Shown here one piece after another: positions 41,501 to 51,014 of a stretch of DNA of 64,000 bases; position 1 is the first letter of the stretch; every line of letters starts with the position of its first letter. Below the pieces are notes generated by a model. That model searched no databases, was not told the origin of the DNA, and saw only the letters and a list, made by a program, of their open reading frames with translations. A program made the position numbers and the translations under genes. The stretch covers positions 1 to 64,000 of the forward strand of contig NZ_FRAD01000003.1 of the NCBI RefSeq assembly GCF_900142225.1. Reading direction: 5' to 3'. This DNA is from Hathewaya proteolytica DSM 3090 (GTDB taxonomy: Bacteria; Bacillota; Clostridia; Clostridiales; Clostridiaceae).

Positions 41501-42046
41501 TCATTTATTCATTTTTATTGCATTTTTGTTTTTCATAAAATAATCTAATCCTGATATAACTGTTATTATAACCGCTAACCACATGAAGATGTCCGTTCCC
41601 AAAGTTAAATAATAATTTTTATATGTAAGATTTATTAGAGCCATGATTATTGCTACAATCTGAATTACAGTTTTAAGTTTTCCCCAATTGCTAGCCGCAA
41701 TTACAATACCCTCAGAGGCAGCTATGGTTCTAAGCCCAGATACTGAAAATTCCCGTGCTATTATTATTATAGCCACAAGAGAAGAAATAATTTGATACTC
41801 AACTAAGCAAATTAAAGCTGCTGTAACTAAAAGCTTATCTGCCAGGGGATCCATGAATTTTCCAAAGTTTGTAACTTGATTTCTACTTCTTGCTATATAG
41901 CCGTCTACCTTATCTGTTAAAGCTGCAAGGATAAAAATAGCAGTTGCAATAACGTTGCCATAGGGTATTCCCTGTACACATATAAATATTAGAAAGATTG
42001 GTACTAAAAAAATTCTGAGTATAGTAAGCTTGTTAGCTAAGTTCAT
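41501..42046 (-). CDS. pgsA: CDP-diacylglycerol-glycerol-3-phosphate 3-phosphatidyltransferase
   Basis: 181 residues, about five membrane helices. The CDP-alcohol transferase motif D-x2-DG-x2-AR-x8-G-x3-D-x3-D is intact in LTDKVDGYIARSRNQVTNFGKFMDPLADK near residues 42-70. It makes phosphatidylglycerol phosphate, the committed step to phosphatidylglycerol. ATG lies inside the end of rimO (14-base overlap), so the two are translationally coupled; this rimO-pgsA pairing is common in firmicutes. Confidence 0.95.
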   Translation of the reverse strand: MNLANKLTILRIFLVPIFLIFICVQGIPYGNVIATAIFILAALTDKVDGYIARSRNQVTNFGKFMDPLADKLLVTAALICLVEYQIISSLVAIIIIAREFSVSGLRTIAASEGIVIAASNWGKLKTVIQIVAIIMALINLTYKNYYLTLGTDIFMWLAVIITVISGLDYFMKNKNAIKMNK

Positions 42047-43364
42047 CTACCTCAACTCCTATTAAATCATATTCCATTGCCTTTTGTATTTTAACTTCAA
42101 GCATATCTCCAGCTTCATGCAGCCTTGTGGATGTAAACAATATCTCACCATCTACTTCAGGTGCCATTTCAAAGCTTCTGCCATGATATAATATGCCATC
42201 AAAATAATCTACAATTACATTATATACTTTTCCAACTTTATTTTCATTACTTTTTTTCGATATTTCCTGTTGTAATAACATTATTTCTTTTTCACGACTT
42301 TCTTTTACCTCTTCACTTATTTGATTCTCCATATCAAAGGCTGCAGTATCCTCTTCTTTTGAAAATTTAAAAACTCCAAGTCTGTCAAATTTAGTTTCTT
42401 TTACAAATTCTCTTAATTCTTTAAAGTCCTCTTCAGTCTCCCCTGGAAAACCAACAATTAATGTAGTTCTTATTATTATGTTAGGTATTTCATTTTTAAG
42501 CTTTTTAATGTTGTTTTCTATTAACTTGCGTCTTCCTTTTCTTCTCATGTTTTTAAGTACACTGTCAGATATGTGTTGTATAGGTATGTCAAGGTACTTA
42601 CATACCTTGTTGTTATTCTTTATTTCACTAATTATGTCATCTGTGAGTTCTTCCACATAGCAATAAAGAATTCTTATCCATTTAATATTCTCAATGGAGC
42701 TTATTTTATTCAGCAAAGTATGAAGCTTTTTTTCACCATAAATATCTACACCATATCTTGTGGTGTCTTGTGCTACAATTATGAGTTCCTTTACTCCTTT
42801 TTCTGCAAGCGCATTGGCTTCTTTTATTATGCTTTCCATAGGCCTACTTCTGTACTTCCCTCTTATCTTTGGGATAGCACAGTAAGCACAGGCGTTATCG
42901 CAGCCCTCGCTTATTCGTATAAAAGCTCTACCTTTTTCTGTACTTAAAATCCGCTCACCTTCATTAATTTTTTCGTTGCTAAAATTGCAATGACATGGTC
43001 TTATAGATGTCTTAGCTTGTTCGATAGTTTCTATTAATTTATCATAGTCATTTACACCAAGAATACCATCCAGCTCTGGCATTAAATTTAAAAGCTCTTC
43101 TCCATATCTTTGAGTGAGACAACCTGTCGCTAATAGTGTGTGACACTTACCTTTTTCTTTGTATTTTGCCATTTCTAAAATGGTGTTTATGGATTCCTGC
43201 TTAGATGCCTCTATAAAACCACAAGTATTTATAATGATAATTTCAGCCATTTCTGGGTTAGGTACAATTCTATATCGCTGATTTAGCTGAAATAATGCTA
43301 ACTCTCCATCGATTCTATTTTTATCACAACCTAAATTAACAAAGGCTAGAGTATGTTTTTCCAC
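42033..43364 (-). CDS. rimO: Ribosomal protein S12 methylthiotransferase RimO
   Basis: 443 residues, GTG start behind CAGGAGGAATAATTA. The UPF0004 domain has NLGCDKNRIDGE, INTCGFI and ATGCLTQRYG cysteines. The radical-SAM motif CDNACAYC is near 155, and a TRAM domain ends the protein. The NLGCDKN start and the absence of MiaB-type CQMN separate it from the tRNA paralogue at 26.6-27.9 kb. It modifies an aspartate of ribosomal protein S12. Confidence 0.95.
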   Translation of the reverse strand: MEKHTLAFVNLGCDKNRIDGELALFQLNQRYRIVPNPEMAEIIIINTCGFIEASKQESINTILEMAKYKEKGKCHTLLATGCLTQRYGEELLNLMPELDGILGVNDYDKLIETIEQAKTSIRPCHCNFSNEKINEGERILSTEKGRAFIRISEGCDNACAYCAIPKIRGKYRSRPMESIIKEANALAEKGVKELIIVAQDTTRYGVDIYGEKKLHTLLNKISSIENIKWIRILYCYVEELTDDIISEIKNNNKVCKYLDIPIQHISDSVLKNMRRKGRRKLIENNIKKLKNEIPNIIIRTTLIVGFPGETEEDFKELREFVKETKFDRLGVFKFSKEEDTAAFDMENQISEEVKESREKEIMLLQQEISKKSNENKVGKVYNVIVDYFDGILYHGRSFEMAPEVDGEILFTSTRLHEAGDMLEVKIQKAMEYDLIGVEVDELS

Positions 43365-43445
43365 TAATTATTCCTCCTGAATTTTATCTTATGATTGTAT
43401 GTATTGTAGTACATTTTAGATATAAATTTATTTTACCTTATAATT

Positions 43446-45725
43446 TTATAAGATTTCTCTTGGTTTACTTCCGTTTCTTCCCGATATAACACCTCTATCC
43501 TCCATAATATCTATAAGCCTAGCTGCTCTGTTATAGCCAATTTTAAATTTTCTTTGTAACATGGAGGCAGAAGCATAGCCGCTCTTCACCACGTATTCCA
43601 TAGCTTCATCTAACAGAGGCTCCTCCTCAGAGTTGCTTTTATCATCACCTTCTCCATTATTGTCTGGAGAACTGCTGTGAATTTGTTCAATTATATTTTC
43701 ATCGTAGGTGACCTCATCGGATTGCTTTCTGATAAAATTAACTATATTTTCAACTTCTTCTTCGGATATAAAGGCTCCCTGTATCCTTATAGGCTTTGGC
43801 TCTCCTACAGGGTAAAAAAGCATATCTCCCTTTCCAAGAAGTTTTTCAGCACCAGAAGAATCTAGTATAGTTCTAGAGTCAATCTGGCTAGATACTGCAA
43901 AGGATATTCTAGATGGGATGTTTGCCTTGATTGTTCCTGTAATAACATCCACAGAAGGTCTTTGAGTAGCTATAACGAGATGCATACCAGCGGCACGAGC
44001 CATCTGGGCAAGTCTTGCTATGTAATCCTCTACTTCTTTAGGGCATACCATCATAAGATCTGCTAGCTCATCTATAATTATTACAGTATAGCTCAGTGTT
44101 TCATCCGGAGAATCACTTTTTAGTTGGTTATATCCTTCAATATTTCTTACCCCATTTTCGGCAAAAAGATTATACCTTCTAGTCATTTCATTCACAGCCC
44201 AGTTAAGCGCTCCAGCAGCTTTTTTAGGATCTGTAACCACGGGAATAAGAAGATGAGGTATACCGTTGTATATACTTAGCTCTACAACTTTTGGATCTAT
44301 AAGCAGTAGATTAACTTCCTTTGGTGTGTATTTGTATAATAAACTTGCTATAAGGGTGTTGATACACACACTTTTCCCAGAGCCGGTAGCTCCTGCCACA
44401 AGAAGGTGAGGCATCCTTGATAAATCAGTTACCACTTCATTTCCAGCAATGTCTTTTCCAAGACAAACAGCAATATTTCCCTTATAATTTTTAAATGCAT
44501 CCTTATCAATCAGCTCTCGTATAAATACAGGCATAACATTCTGATTTGGGACCTCTATGCCAATTGCGGCCTTTCCAGGTATTGGGGCTTCCATTCTTAT
44601 ACCTGAAGCTGCTAAATTTAAAGCTATGTCATCAGACAAGTTTACTATCTTGCTTACCTTTACCCCAGATTCAGGTTGGATTTCATAGCGAGTAACTGCT
44701 GGTCCCTGTATGATATGATTTACAGTGACATTGACACCGAAACTTTTTAAGGTCTCTTTTAGTTTCAAACCGCTATCCATCAGCTCTTTTCTATCAGTTC
44801 TCTTGTTTTTTAAAAAATTGTTTTCCTTTAAGAGGTTCACCGGTGGAAATTTGTAATCCGTTGAACTGTTGTCCTTTATTGCAATAGGAACTTCCTTTTC
44901 ACAATTAACTGAAGCCTTTTCTTCTTTTTTTATGTGGCTGTTGTTTTCAGTTTCTGTGCAGTTATTATTATATAATACATTTTCTTCCTTTTCAATAGCA
45001 TTGTAAACTTCTTTTTCAGGTTCATAGTTTTTAAGCAGATTTATAACATCAGATTTATTTTTTAACTCTTTTTCTGTATCTAAATTGCTAGTAACACTGT
45101 GCTCTACATCATTTTGCGAAACAACATCTATTTTGTCATAACCTTCTTTTTTATTATTTTTTTTATTGTCTTTTTGTGCAGTTTTTCCTTTAATTTTGTA
45201 AAATAGCTGTGATAAGGATATATTATACATCATTATAAAACAAACCAAATAAACAGCGATGTTGATTATATACACTCCAATTGTGCCGAGAAATAATTTA
45301 ACTGGCACCACCATAAGATAACATATTAGACCACCATGAAAAATATGATTGCAATTATAAAAATTTTTTGCCACGTTAAATATACTATCACTGTAAAAAC
45401 CTTTATACGTCGACATGGTGAGCAACACAAGAGTATTTATTATTAGAGTAATACAAATATAAAAATTTTTATTGTATTGCACTTCTCCGTTTTTTGAAAT
45501 ATAGCATATTCCCATAAAAAACAGTATAAAAGGCAATATATATGCTCCTAGCCCAAATAAAGAGAACAATAATTTTCTCACTATCATTCCAAAAAGGCCG
45601 GGCGATGAATTCTCAAAAAATACAGACATTAAACTTATGAGAATAAGTAGCCCAAGCACAATACACACTATTCCCGTTATATCTGTTTTTTCTTTAAACT
45701 GAGTATTCTTTTTTTTATTTGCCAA
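43446..45725 (-). CDS. ftsK: DNA translocase FtsK/SpoIIIE
   Basis: 759 residues, TTG start eight bases after GGAGG. Four membrane helices lie in about residues 18-170, then a low-complexity Asn/Lys/Glu linker (about 180-300). The motor domain has LVAGATGSGKSVCINT near 442 (Walker A), IIIDELADLMMVCPKEVE near 550 (Walker B) and MARAAGMHLVIATQRPSVDVITG. A C-terminal winged-helix gamma domain (RKFKIGYNRAARLIDIMEDRGVI, near 725) reads KOPS/SRS-type sites. It pumps chromosomal DNA through the division or sporulation septum. It is downstream of tepA. Confidence 0.97.
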   Translation of the reverse strand: MANKKKNTQFKEKTDITGIVCIVLGLLILISLMSVFFENSSPGLFGMIVRKLLFSLFGLGAYILPFILFFMGICYISKNGEVQYNKNFYICITLIINTLVLLTMSTYKGFYSDSIFNVAKNFYNCNHIFHGGLICYLMVVPVKLFLGTIGVYIINIAVYLVCFIMMYNISLSQLFYKIKGKTAQKDNKKNNKKEGYDKIDVVSQNDVEHSVTSNLDTEKELKNKSDVINLLKNYEPEKEVYNAIEKEENVLYNNNCTETENNSHIKKEEKASVNCEKEVPIAIKDNSSTDYKFPPVNLLKENNFLKNKRTDRKELMDSGLKLKETLKSFGVNVTVNHIIQGPAVTRYEIQPESGVKVSKIVNLSDDIALNLAASGIRMEAPIPGKAAIGIEVPNQNVMPVFIRELIDKDAFKNYKGNIAVCLGKDIAGNEVVTDLSRMPHLLVAGATGSGKSVCINTLIASLLYKYTPKEVNLLLIDPKVVELSIYNGIPHLLIPVVTDPKKAAGALNWAVNEMTRRYNLFAENGVRNIEGYNQLKSDSPDETLSYTVIIIDELADLMMVCPKEVEDYIARLAQMARAAGMHLVIATQRPSVDVITGTIKANIPSRISFAVSSQIDSRTILDSSGAEKLLGKGDMLFYPVGEPKPIRIQGAFISEEEVENIVNFIRKQSDEVTYDENIIEQIHSSSPDNNGEGDDKSNSEEEPLLDEAMEYVVKSGYASASMLQRKFKIGYNRAARLIDIMEDRGVISGRNGSKPREIL

Positions 45726-45785
45726 GAATATCTCCTCCCATACAAACTAATATCTACATACTTTATAATTATATCATGAATACAA

Positions 45786-45828
45786 TAAAAAACCTAGTTA
45801 GGACAATAAAGGCTTAACCAGGTTTTTA
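45786..45828 (-). terminator. Terminator of tepA
   Basis: On the minus strand AAAACCTGGTTAAG pairs with CTAACTAGGTTTTTT around a 13-base loop. Confidence 0.85.
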
Positions 45829-45850
45829 TCTTTTTTTTATTAAATGATCA

Positions 45851-46615
45851 TTATTCCATAAGCTGTTTTAATTTTTTTATAGCATCGGTAACTCCTCCAA
45901 CCTCATCGATCAATCCGCATTCCACAGCTTCCCTGCCTACTAATATGGTGCCCATATCGTTTAGAAGTTCTTTGTTTTCCAACATTAATTGTTCAAAAAC
46001 CTCCTTTTGGATATGAGATGTACGAACTACAAAATCTGATATTCTTTCTTGCATCTTGCTAAAGTAATTAAATGTTTGAGGTACGCCCATTACAAGACCG
46101 TTCATCCTAATTGGGTGAATTATCATTGTAGCTGATGGAGATATAAAAGAATAGTCAGCGCATGTTGCCAAGGGAACACCAATGGAATGGCTTCCTCCTA
46201 TGACAAGAGATACAACTGGCTTACTTAGACTAGTAATTATCTCAGCGATGGCAAGGCCTGCTTCCACGTCTCCACCTACTGTATTGAGTACAGTTAATAT
46301 GCCCTTAACATCATCATCTCTCTCCATGGATATAAGCATGGGAATTAGATGTTCGTATTTAGTAGTTTTAGTTTGAGGGTTTTGTACGTTATGGCCCTCA
46401 ATTTGACCTATGATTGGAACAACTTGAATACTAGGATCCAAGGTTTTTGCTATATTGGGCATTCCCATTTCTTTTATGTTATCATTTTGATTGGAGGGAT
46501 CCTCCTCATTGACATTATTGCAATCATCACCATCTTCGTTTTCTTCATTTGTAATTTTGTTTTTACCTTCATAATTCAAATATGACTCTTTTAAATCTTC
46601 AAAGTTAGTATCCAT
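45851..46615 (-). CDS. tepA: ClpP-type serine protease, TepA family
   Basis: 254 residues. The first 75 residues are a polar, acidic extension (NEENEDGDDCNNVNEEDPSNQ); the rest is a ClpP-fold domain. GGDVEAGLAIAEIITSLSKPVVSLVIGGSHSIGVPLATCADYSFISPSATMIIHP contains, in order, the oxyanion-loop glycines, the Ser in GGSHSIG (near 142) and the His in IIHP (near 167). B. subtilis TepA is a cytosolic Clp-like protease first linked to secretion and later to degrading spore small acid-soluble proteins. It lies 70 bases downstream of dapG. Confidence 0.92.
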   Translation of the reverse strand: MDTNFEDLKESYLNYEGKNKITNEENEDGDDCNNVNEEDPSNQNDNIKEMGMPNIAKTLDPSIQVVPIIGQIEGHNVQNPQTKTTKYEHLIPMLISMERDDDVKGILTVLNTVGGDVEAGLAIAEIITSLSKPVVSLVIGGSHSIGVPLATCADYSFISPSATMIIHPIRMNGLVMGVPQTFNYFSKMQERISDFVVRTSHIQKEVFEQLMLENKELLNDMGTILVGREAVECGLIDEVGGVTDAIKKLKQLME

Positions 46616-46683
46616 AAAATAAAATCTCCTAAAACGTATTTTCTATTAGCTTTCGTTTTAGAAGATTTTTTTATACATGTTGT

Positions 46684-47868
46684 TTACAAATTAAATTCTT
46701 TGTGCAGCGATCTTATGGCGTCATTTACTTCTTCTTCTTTAACAAGACACCATATTGTCATATGGGAGTCCGCTGTCTGAAGTACTTCAATGTTCACCCG
46801 TGTAAGAGCAGTGAGGATTTTTGCCATAACACCAGGTCTGCCCTTCATACCCATGCCAATTATTGATATTTTGCTGCAATGCTCTGTTATAGTATACTCT
46901 AAATTATATTCTTCCAATATGGTCTTTACTTTTCCCATATTTATTGCGTCTACAGTAAATATTTTTTCTTTTGGAAATACATTTATAAGGTCAAGGCTAA
47001 TAAGATTTTCAGCAAAGGAATCAAATAATTTAAAATAATTTTCATTACTAGATTTAACATGGAATTGAACCCTGTCATTAAGGTATGCAATTCCTGTAAC
47101 TGGCTTTGTATAGTGAGTGTCATCGAAGGATCCTATGGTGGTACCTTCGCATTCACTCATGGTATTTTTTATTATAAGCGGAATGTTATATTTTTGGGCT
47201 ATTTGGACAGCTCTAGGATGAATAACTTTAGCACCCTGTTCCGCCAGCTCACAAGTTTCTGCATAATCAATCTTATTGATTAAGGATGCTTTTTCTACAA
47301 TTCTAGGATCAGTAGTCATTATGCCATCTACATCCGTATATATTTCTACTTTTTCGGCTTTTAGGTATGCTCCCAAAACCGCAGCAGTAACATCACTAGC
47401 GCCCCTACCTAAGGTAGTTATATATCCGTGTTTATCCACTCCTTGAAAACCAGCTACCACAGGAATTATATTCTGTTTTAAAAGAGACAATATCCTATCA
47501 GTATTTACATCCAATATCTCAGCATTTCCAAAATCGGAATTAGTTAAAATACCCGCTTGACCACCGGTTAATGGCATAGACTCCATATTGTGTTCATACA
47601 ATTTATTGCTCATAACTATGGTGGATATTGTCTCTCCACAGCTTATAAGCATATCTGTTGCCTGAAGATTACTCTCCCTAAATCTATTATCTATCATAGA
47701 ACGCAATGTGTCTGTGGCATAGGGTTCTCCCATACGCCCCATGGCTGACACAACAATAAGAGGACTATATCCATCTTTAATAGCTTTTTTTATTTTTTCT
47801 ACTATTTTTTCTCTTTTGTCATTGGTGGACACAGAAGTTCCACCAAATTTCTGAACTATTATCTTCAT
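46684..47868 (-). CDS. dapG: Aspartate kinase
   Basis: 394 residues. The kinase domain begins IVQKFGGTSVSTNDKR and includes TLGRGASDVTAAVLGAYLKAEKVEIYTDVDGIMTTDPR near 152. Two ACT domains occupy the last 130 residues (with GMGMKGRPGVMAKILTAL). The size fits the DapG class, often feedback-inhibited by diaminopimelate, supplying peptidoglycan and spore dipicolinate. Gene order ylmC-dapG-tepA resembles the B. subtilis dap region. ATG follows GTAGGTGATTTT; no lysine riboswitch is seen. Confidence 0.94.
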   Translation of the reverse strand: MKIIVQKFGGTSVSTNDKREKIVEKIKKAIKDGYSPLIVVSAMGRMGEPYATDTLRSMIDNRFRESNLQATDMLISCGETISTIVMSNKLYEHNMESMPLTGGQAGILTNSDFGNAEILDVNTDRILSLLKQNIIPVVAGFQGVDKHGYITTLGRGASDVTAAVLGAYLKAEKVEIYTDVDGIMTTDPRIVEKASLINKIDYAETCELAEQGAKVIHPRAVQIAQKYNIPLIIKNTMSECEGTTIGSFDDTHYTKPVTGIAYLNDRVQFHVKSSNENYFKLFDSFAENLISLDLINVFPKEKIFTVDAINMGKVKTILEEYNLEYTITEHCSKISIIGMGMKGRPGVMAKILTALTRVNIEVLQTADSHMTIWCLVKEEEVNDAIRSLHKEFNL

Positions 47869-47948
47869 AAAATCACCTACTAATACAATTAATTGTTGTG
47901 AATTATAATCAAAATGCTTTATTTATAAAACACAGAACTAAAAAACTT

Positions 47949-48185
47949 TTAAACATCAATAATAATAGTTTTTATTCCTATCCTTTTTACAGAATCCCAA
48001 GGTACACTGCTAGAATCGTCATTGGGCAACCCCACAAGGATTCTAGGAAAATCTTTTATTATGATCAATTTGAATTTGCCATCTTTATCAATGGCAACCT
48101 GGTTTTCTCTAAGTGTTCCGTACTTATTTCCATCGTTAATATTTATTATATCATAGTTTAATAACTGGCTTAACAGTCTTTCCAT
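47949..48185 (-). CDS. YlmC/YmxH family PRC-barrel sporulation protein
   Basis: 78 residues from the ATG at 48185, nine bases after TTGGAGG; a longer frame to 48233 has no ribosome site. A PRC-barrel-like fold is suggested by LLNYDIININDGNKYGTLRENQVAIDKDGKFKLIII and a final VPWDSVKRIGIKTIIIDV. This family is found in spore formers and often lies between pnp-type genes and dapG, as here. No biochemical role is established. Confidence 0.88.
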   Translation of the reverse strand: MERLLSQLLNYDIININDGNKYGTLRENQVAIDKDGKFKLIIIKDFPRILVGLPNDDSSSVPWDSVKRIGIKTIIIDV

Positions 48186-48302
48186 GGCATTTAACCTCCA
48201 ATATGAAATATATATAGATGTATATTCCAACATTGAAAGTTTTATTCTATTAAAAGGTATATCTATATTATTATATGCATATAGCCTGTATTTGAAATCA
48301 AG

Positions 48303-48338
48303 AAAAAATAAAAAGGCATATACATGCCCTTTTTTTAT
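48303..48338 (-). terminator. Terminator of pnp
   Basis: On the minus strand AAAAAGGGCATGTATATGCCTTTTTATTTTTT, overlapping the pnp stop codon. Confidence 0.88.
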
Positions 48339-50437
48339 TTGTTATCTTCTTTTTCCTCTTCCATAGCATCTTTTCTTGAAAGATTGATTCTTCCCTGTGC
48401 ATCTATTTCAATTACCTTAACTGGTATTTCATCGCCTATGGAAACCACATCTTCAACCTTATTAACTCGTTTATTATCTAACTTTGATATGTGAACTAGA
48501 CCTTCTTTGTTTGGAAGAATTTCTACAAAAGCACCAAAGGCAGCAATTCTAGTTACTTTACCAAGATAAACTTCCCCAACCTTAGCATCTCTTGTTATCA
48601 TATCAATGATTTCGTATGCTTTGTTAGCAGCTTCTAAGTCTGAAGACACAATTATAATAGTACCATCGTCATTGGTATCAATGGCAACACCAGTATCGGC
48701 AATTATCTTCTTTATGGTTTTTCCACCGGAACCAATTACGTCTCTTATCTTCTCAGGATCTATCTTCATCTTTAGAAGTCTTGGAGCGTATGGTGATAAT
48801 TCCTTTCTTGCTTCTGGTATACACTGTTTTATTTTGTCTAGTATAAGGAATCTAGCTTTTCTAGCACCGTATATAGCATCGTGAATAACTTTTTCAGATA
48901 ATCCTGATATTTTAGTATCTACCTGAATAGAAGTTATACCCTTTTCTGTACCTGCAACTTTAAAGTCCATATCTCCGAAAAAGTCCTCAAGGCCTTGAAT
49001 ATCGGTGATTACTTCTTCATGAGATAAATCTTCACTTGTAATAAGCCCCATGGCTATACCAGCTGCTGGTCTCTTTATAGGTACTCCAGCATTTAATAAA
49101 GCAAGTGTGCTACCACATACGGAAGCCTGTGAAGTAGAACCGTTAGAACTTAGTACTTCAGATACAAGTCTAATTGTGTATGGGAATTCTTCTTCAGATG
49201 GTATTAAAGGTTCAAGAGCTCTTTCTGCTAAAGCACCATGACCGATCTCTCTTCTTCCTGGTCCTCTTAGTGGTCTAACCTCTCCAACACTGTAGGAAGG
49301 GAAATTGTAGTGGTGCATGTATCTCTTTGTTGTTTCCTCTTCAATTCCATCAAGAGTCTGAGCGTCTCCAATGGCTCCCAATGTTGCAACAGTCATTACT
49401 TGAGTAAGACCTCTTGTAAACAATCCTGTTCCATGAGTCCTAGGCAAAATATCAACTTCACAGCTAATAGGTCTTACTTCGTCAAATTTTCTTTCGTCTG
49501 GTCTTCTATGATGGTTTAAAAGCATATCTCTAACAACTTCTTTTTGCATTCTATATGTAATATCGCCTACATCAGAAGCTACTTCGCCATACCCTTCTCC
49601 AAGATGTTCCATTATCTCTAGCATTACCTTGCTTAAAGAATCATTTCGCTCATCTTTATCTGTAATGTACATACTTGCCTTAATTTTATCTCCAAAGTTG
49701 TTTCTTATGTCCTTCTCTAAATCCTCACTTACTTTGTAAAGCACAGGTTCAGGCTTTTCTTTTCCAAACATAGCCATAGCTTCTTTTTGGAATTTTATAA
49801 TATTTTGACATCCTTGGAAGCCAAATCTTATAGCGTCTATCATTACATCTTCTTCGATTTCATCTCCGCCAGCTTCAATCATCATTACTCTTTCTTCAGT
49901 AGCACTGACAGTTAAATGAAGTGTGCTTTTTTCTCTCTCTTCCACAGTAGGATTTAAGACAAATTTGCCATCTACAAGGCCCACTAATACGTTCCCGATA
50001 GGTGTTGTAAAAGGTAGACTTGATAGAGATAAAGCCATAGAAGCAGCATTCATCGCTAGTATTTCTGGTATGTTATCCTGTTCTACAGAAACAACTGTGC
50101 AAACTACTTGAACATCATTTCTATAACCTTTTGGGAAAAGAGGTCGTATTGGTCTATCAATAGCTCTTCCGCTAAGAATTGCCTTTTCCGAAGGTCTTCC
50201 CTCTCTTTTTATAAAACCGCCAGGAATTTTACCCACGGAGTAAAGTCTTTCTTCGTACTCAACACTTAATGGGAAAAAATCTATACCTTCTCTTGGTTCT
50301 TTTGATGCATTTACGTTTGTCATAATTACAGTGTCGCCGTAACTCATAAAAATGGCACAATCTGAAAGCATACCTACTTTCCCAAATTCAACTTTCATCT
50401 TTCTGCCACTTATTTCACATTCATGTATATGATTCAT
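48335..50437 (-). CDS. pnp: Polyribonucleotide nucleotidyltransferase
   Basis: 700 residues from the ATG at 50437 behind TTGGAGGTAAGTTA; the longer frame to 50458 includes that site. Two RNase PH domains (about 10-215 and 305-540) flank a helical domain. TKRYMHHYNFPSYSVGEVRPLRGPGRREIGHGALAERAL and the catalytic region near ITDIQGLEDFFGDMDFKVAGT (about 480) are typical. KH (IRDVIGSGGKTIKKI near 560) and S1 (VTRIAAFGAFVEILPNKEGLVHIS near 625) domains follow. It degrades RNA by phosphorolysis with RNase Y. It lies about 200 bases after rpsO. Confidence 0.97.
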   Translation of the reverse strand: MNHIHECEISGRKMKVEFGKVGMLSDCAIFMSYGDTVIMTNVNASKEPREGIDFFPLSVEYEERLYSVGKIPGGFIKREGRPSEKAILSGRAIDRPIRPLFPKGYRNDVQVVCTVVSVEQDNIPEILAMNAASMALSLSSLPFTTPIGNVLVGLVDGKFVLNPTVEEREKSTLHLTVSATEERVMMIEAGGDEIEEDVMIDAIRFGFQGCQNIIKFQKEAMAMFGKEKPEPVLYKVSEDLEKDIRNNFGDKIKASMYITDKDERNDSLSKVMLEIMEHLGEGYGEVASDVGDITYRMQKEVVRDMLLNHHRRPDERKFDEVRPISCEVDILPRTHGTGLFTRGLTQVMTVATLGAIGDAQTLDGIEEETTKRYMHHYNFPSYSVGEVRPLRGPGRREIGHGALAERALEPLIPSEEEFPYTIRLVSEVLSSNGSTSQASVCGSTLALLNAGVPIKRPAAGIAMGLITSEDLSHEEVITDIQGLEDFFGDMDFKVAGTEKGITSIQVDTKISGLSEKVIHDAIYGARKARFLILDKIKQCIPEARKELSPYAPRLLKMKIDPEKIRDVIGSGGKTIKKIIADTGVAIDTNDDGTIIIVSSDLEAANKAYEIIDMITRDAKVGEVYLGKVTRIAAFGAFVEILPNKEGLVHISKLDNKRVNKVEDVVSIGDEIPVKVIEIDAQGRINLSRKDAMEEEKEDNK

Positions 50438-50480
50438 TAACTTACCTCCAATATACACATTATATTTAAATTTATATTTA

Positions 50481-50526
50481 TATGATGGATTAAAATTCCA
50501 TCATAAGCTAAGAAGTCTGTTTATAT
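50481..50526 (-). repeat. Hairpin plus 21-base dispersed tag, copy B
   Basis: TATGATGGA (50481-50489) and TCCATCATA (50497-50505) form a perfect hairpin. It is directly joined to the 21-base tag 50506-50526 that is identical to 2731-2751. It lies in the pnp leader on the minus strand, 44-89 bases before the ATG. Confidence 0.65.
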
Positions 50527-50603
50527 TTTTCCCAAGACTGTCTATTCTAATACTAGCACTTAGTTAACTTTGTTTACGTGAAAAATATATTTCTTTTTTT
50601 TAA

Positions 50604-50634
50604 AATTATAGAGCGGCAAAGCCGCTCTATAATT
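50604..50634 (-). terminator. Hairpin after rpsO
   Basis: AATTATAGAGCGGC (50604-50617) pairs perfectly with 50621-50634 around a three-base loop and overlaps the rpsO stop. On the minus strand only a short TTTT follows, so readthrough into pnp is likely. It may also be an RNA processing site. Confidence 0.75.
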
Positions 50635-50896
50635 ATTTTCTTAAGCCTAATTTTGCAATGATATCACGGTATCTTTCAATATCCTGTTTTGCAAGGTAAT
50701 TTAAAAGACCTCTTCTCTGACCAACCATCATTAAAAGACCTCTTCTTGAATGATGATCTTTTTTGTGAGCCTTTAAATGCTCATTTAAATGATTGATTCT
50801 GTGAGTAAGTAAAGCTATCTGAACTTCAGAAGAACCTGTATCTCCTTCGTGTTTACCATACTCTTTTATTAACTGCTCTTTTGTTGCCTTATCCAT
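50633..50896 (-). CDS. rpsO: 30S ribosomal protein S15
   Basis: 87 residues, standard length. The four-helix protein has GKHEGDTGSSEVQIALLTHRINHLNEHLKAHKKDHHSRRGLLMMVGQRRGLLNYL, covering the 16S rRNA contacts. ATG follows CGGAGGTGTTTTTAAC. rpsO-pnp is a near-universal pair. A strong promoter and a structured leader precede it. Confidence 0.98.
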   Translation of the reverse strand: MDKATKEQLIKEYGKHEGDTGSSEVQIALLTHRINHLNEHLKAHKKDHHSRRGLLMMVGQRRGLLNYLAKQDIERYRDIIAKLGLRK

Positions 50897-51007
50897 GTTA
50901 AAAACACCTCCGAAAAATTATCCCCTTAATCCAAGAAATCGTCGGCAAATCGGAATTCTTAGTTTAAGGTTCATATTGATTATAACAAACATAAGTATCA
51001 ATGTAAA
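50897..51007 (-). promoter_or_regulatory. rpsO: rpsO promoter and structured leader
   Basis: On the minus strand TTTACA (plus 51002-51007), a 17-base spacer and TATAAT (plus 50979-50984) form a strong promoter. The leader of about 75 bases can pair CTAAGAA with TTCTTGG and then carries AAGGGGATAAT before the ribosome site. S15 often represses its own translation by binding such leaders, but the fold here is not a recognised class. Confidence 0.5.
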
Positions 51008-51014
51008 TTATTTT

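Noticed and set aside
42573..42947. 124-codon plus-strand frame
   Set aside because: It lies wholly antisense to rimO, whose radical-SAM and TRAM domains are intact; the composition is that of a shadow frame.
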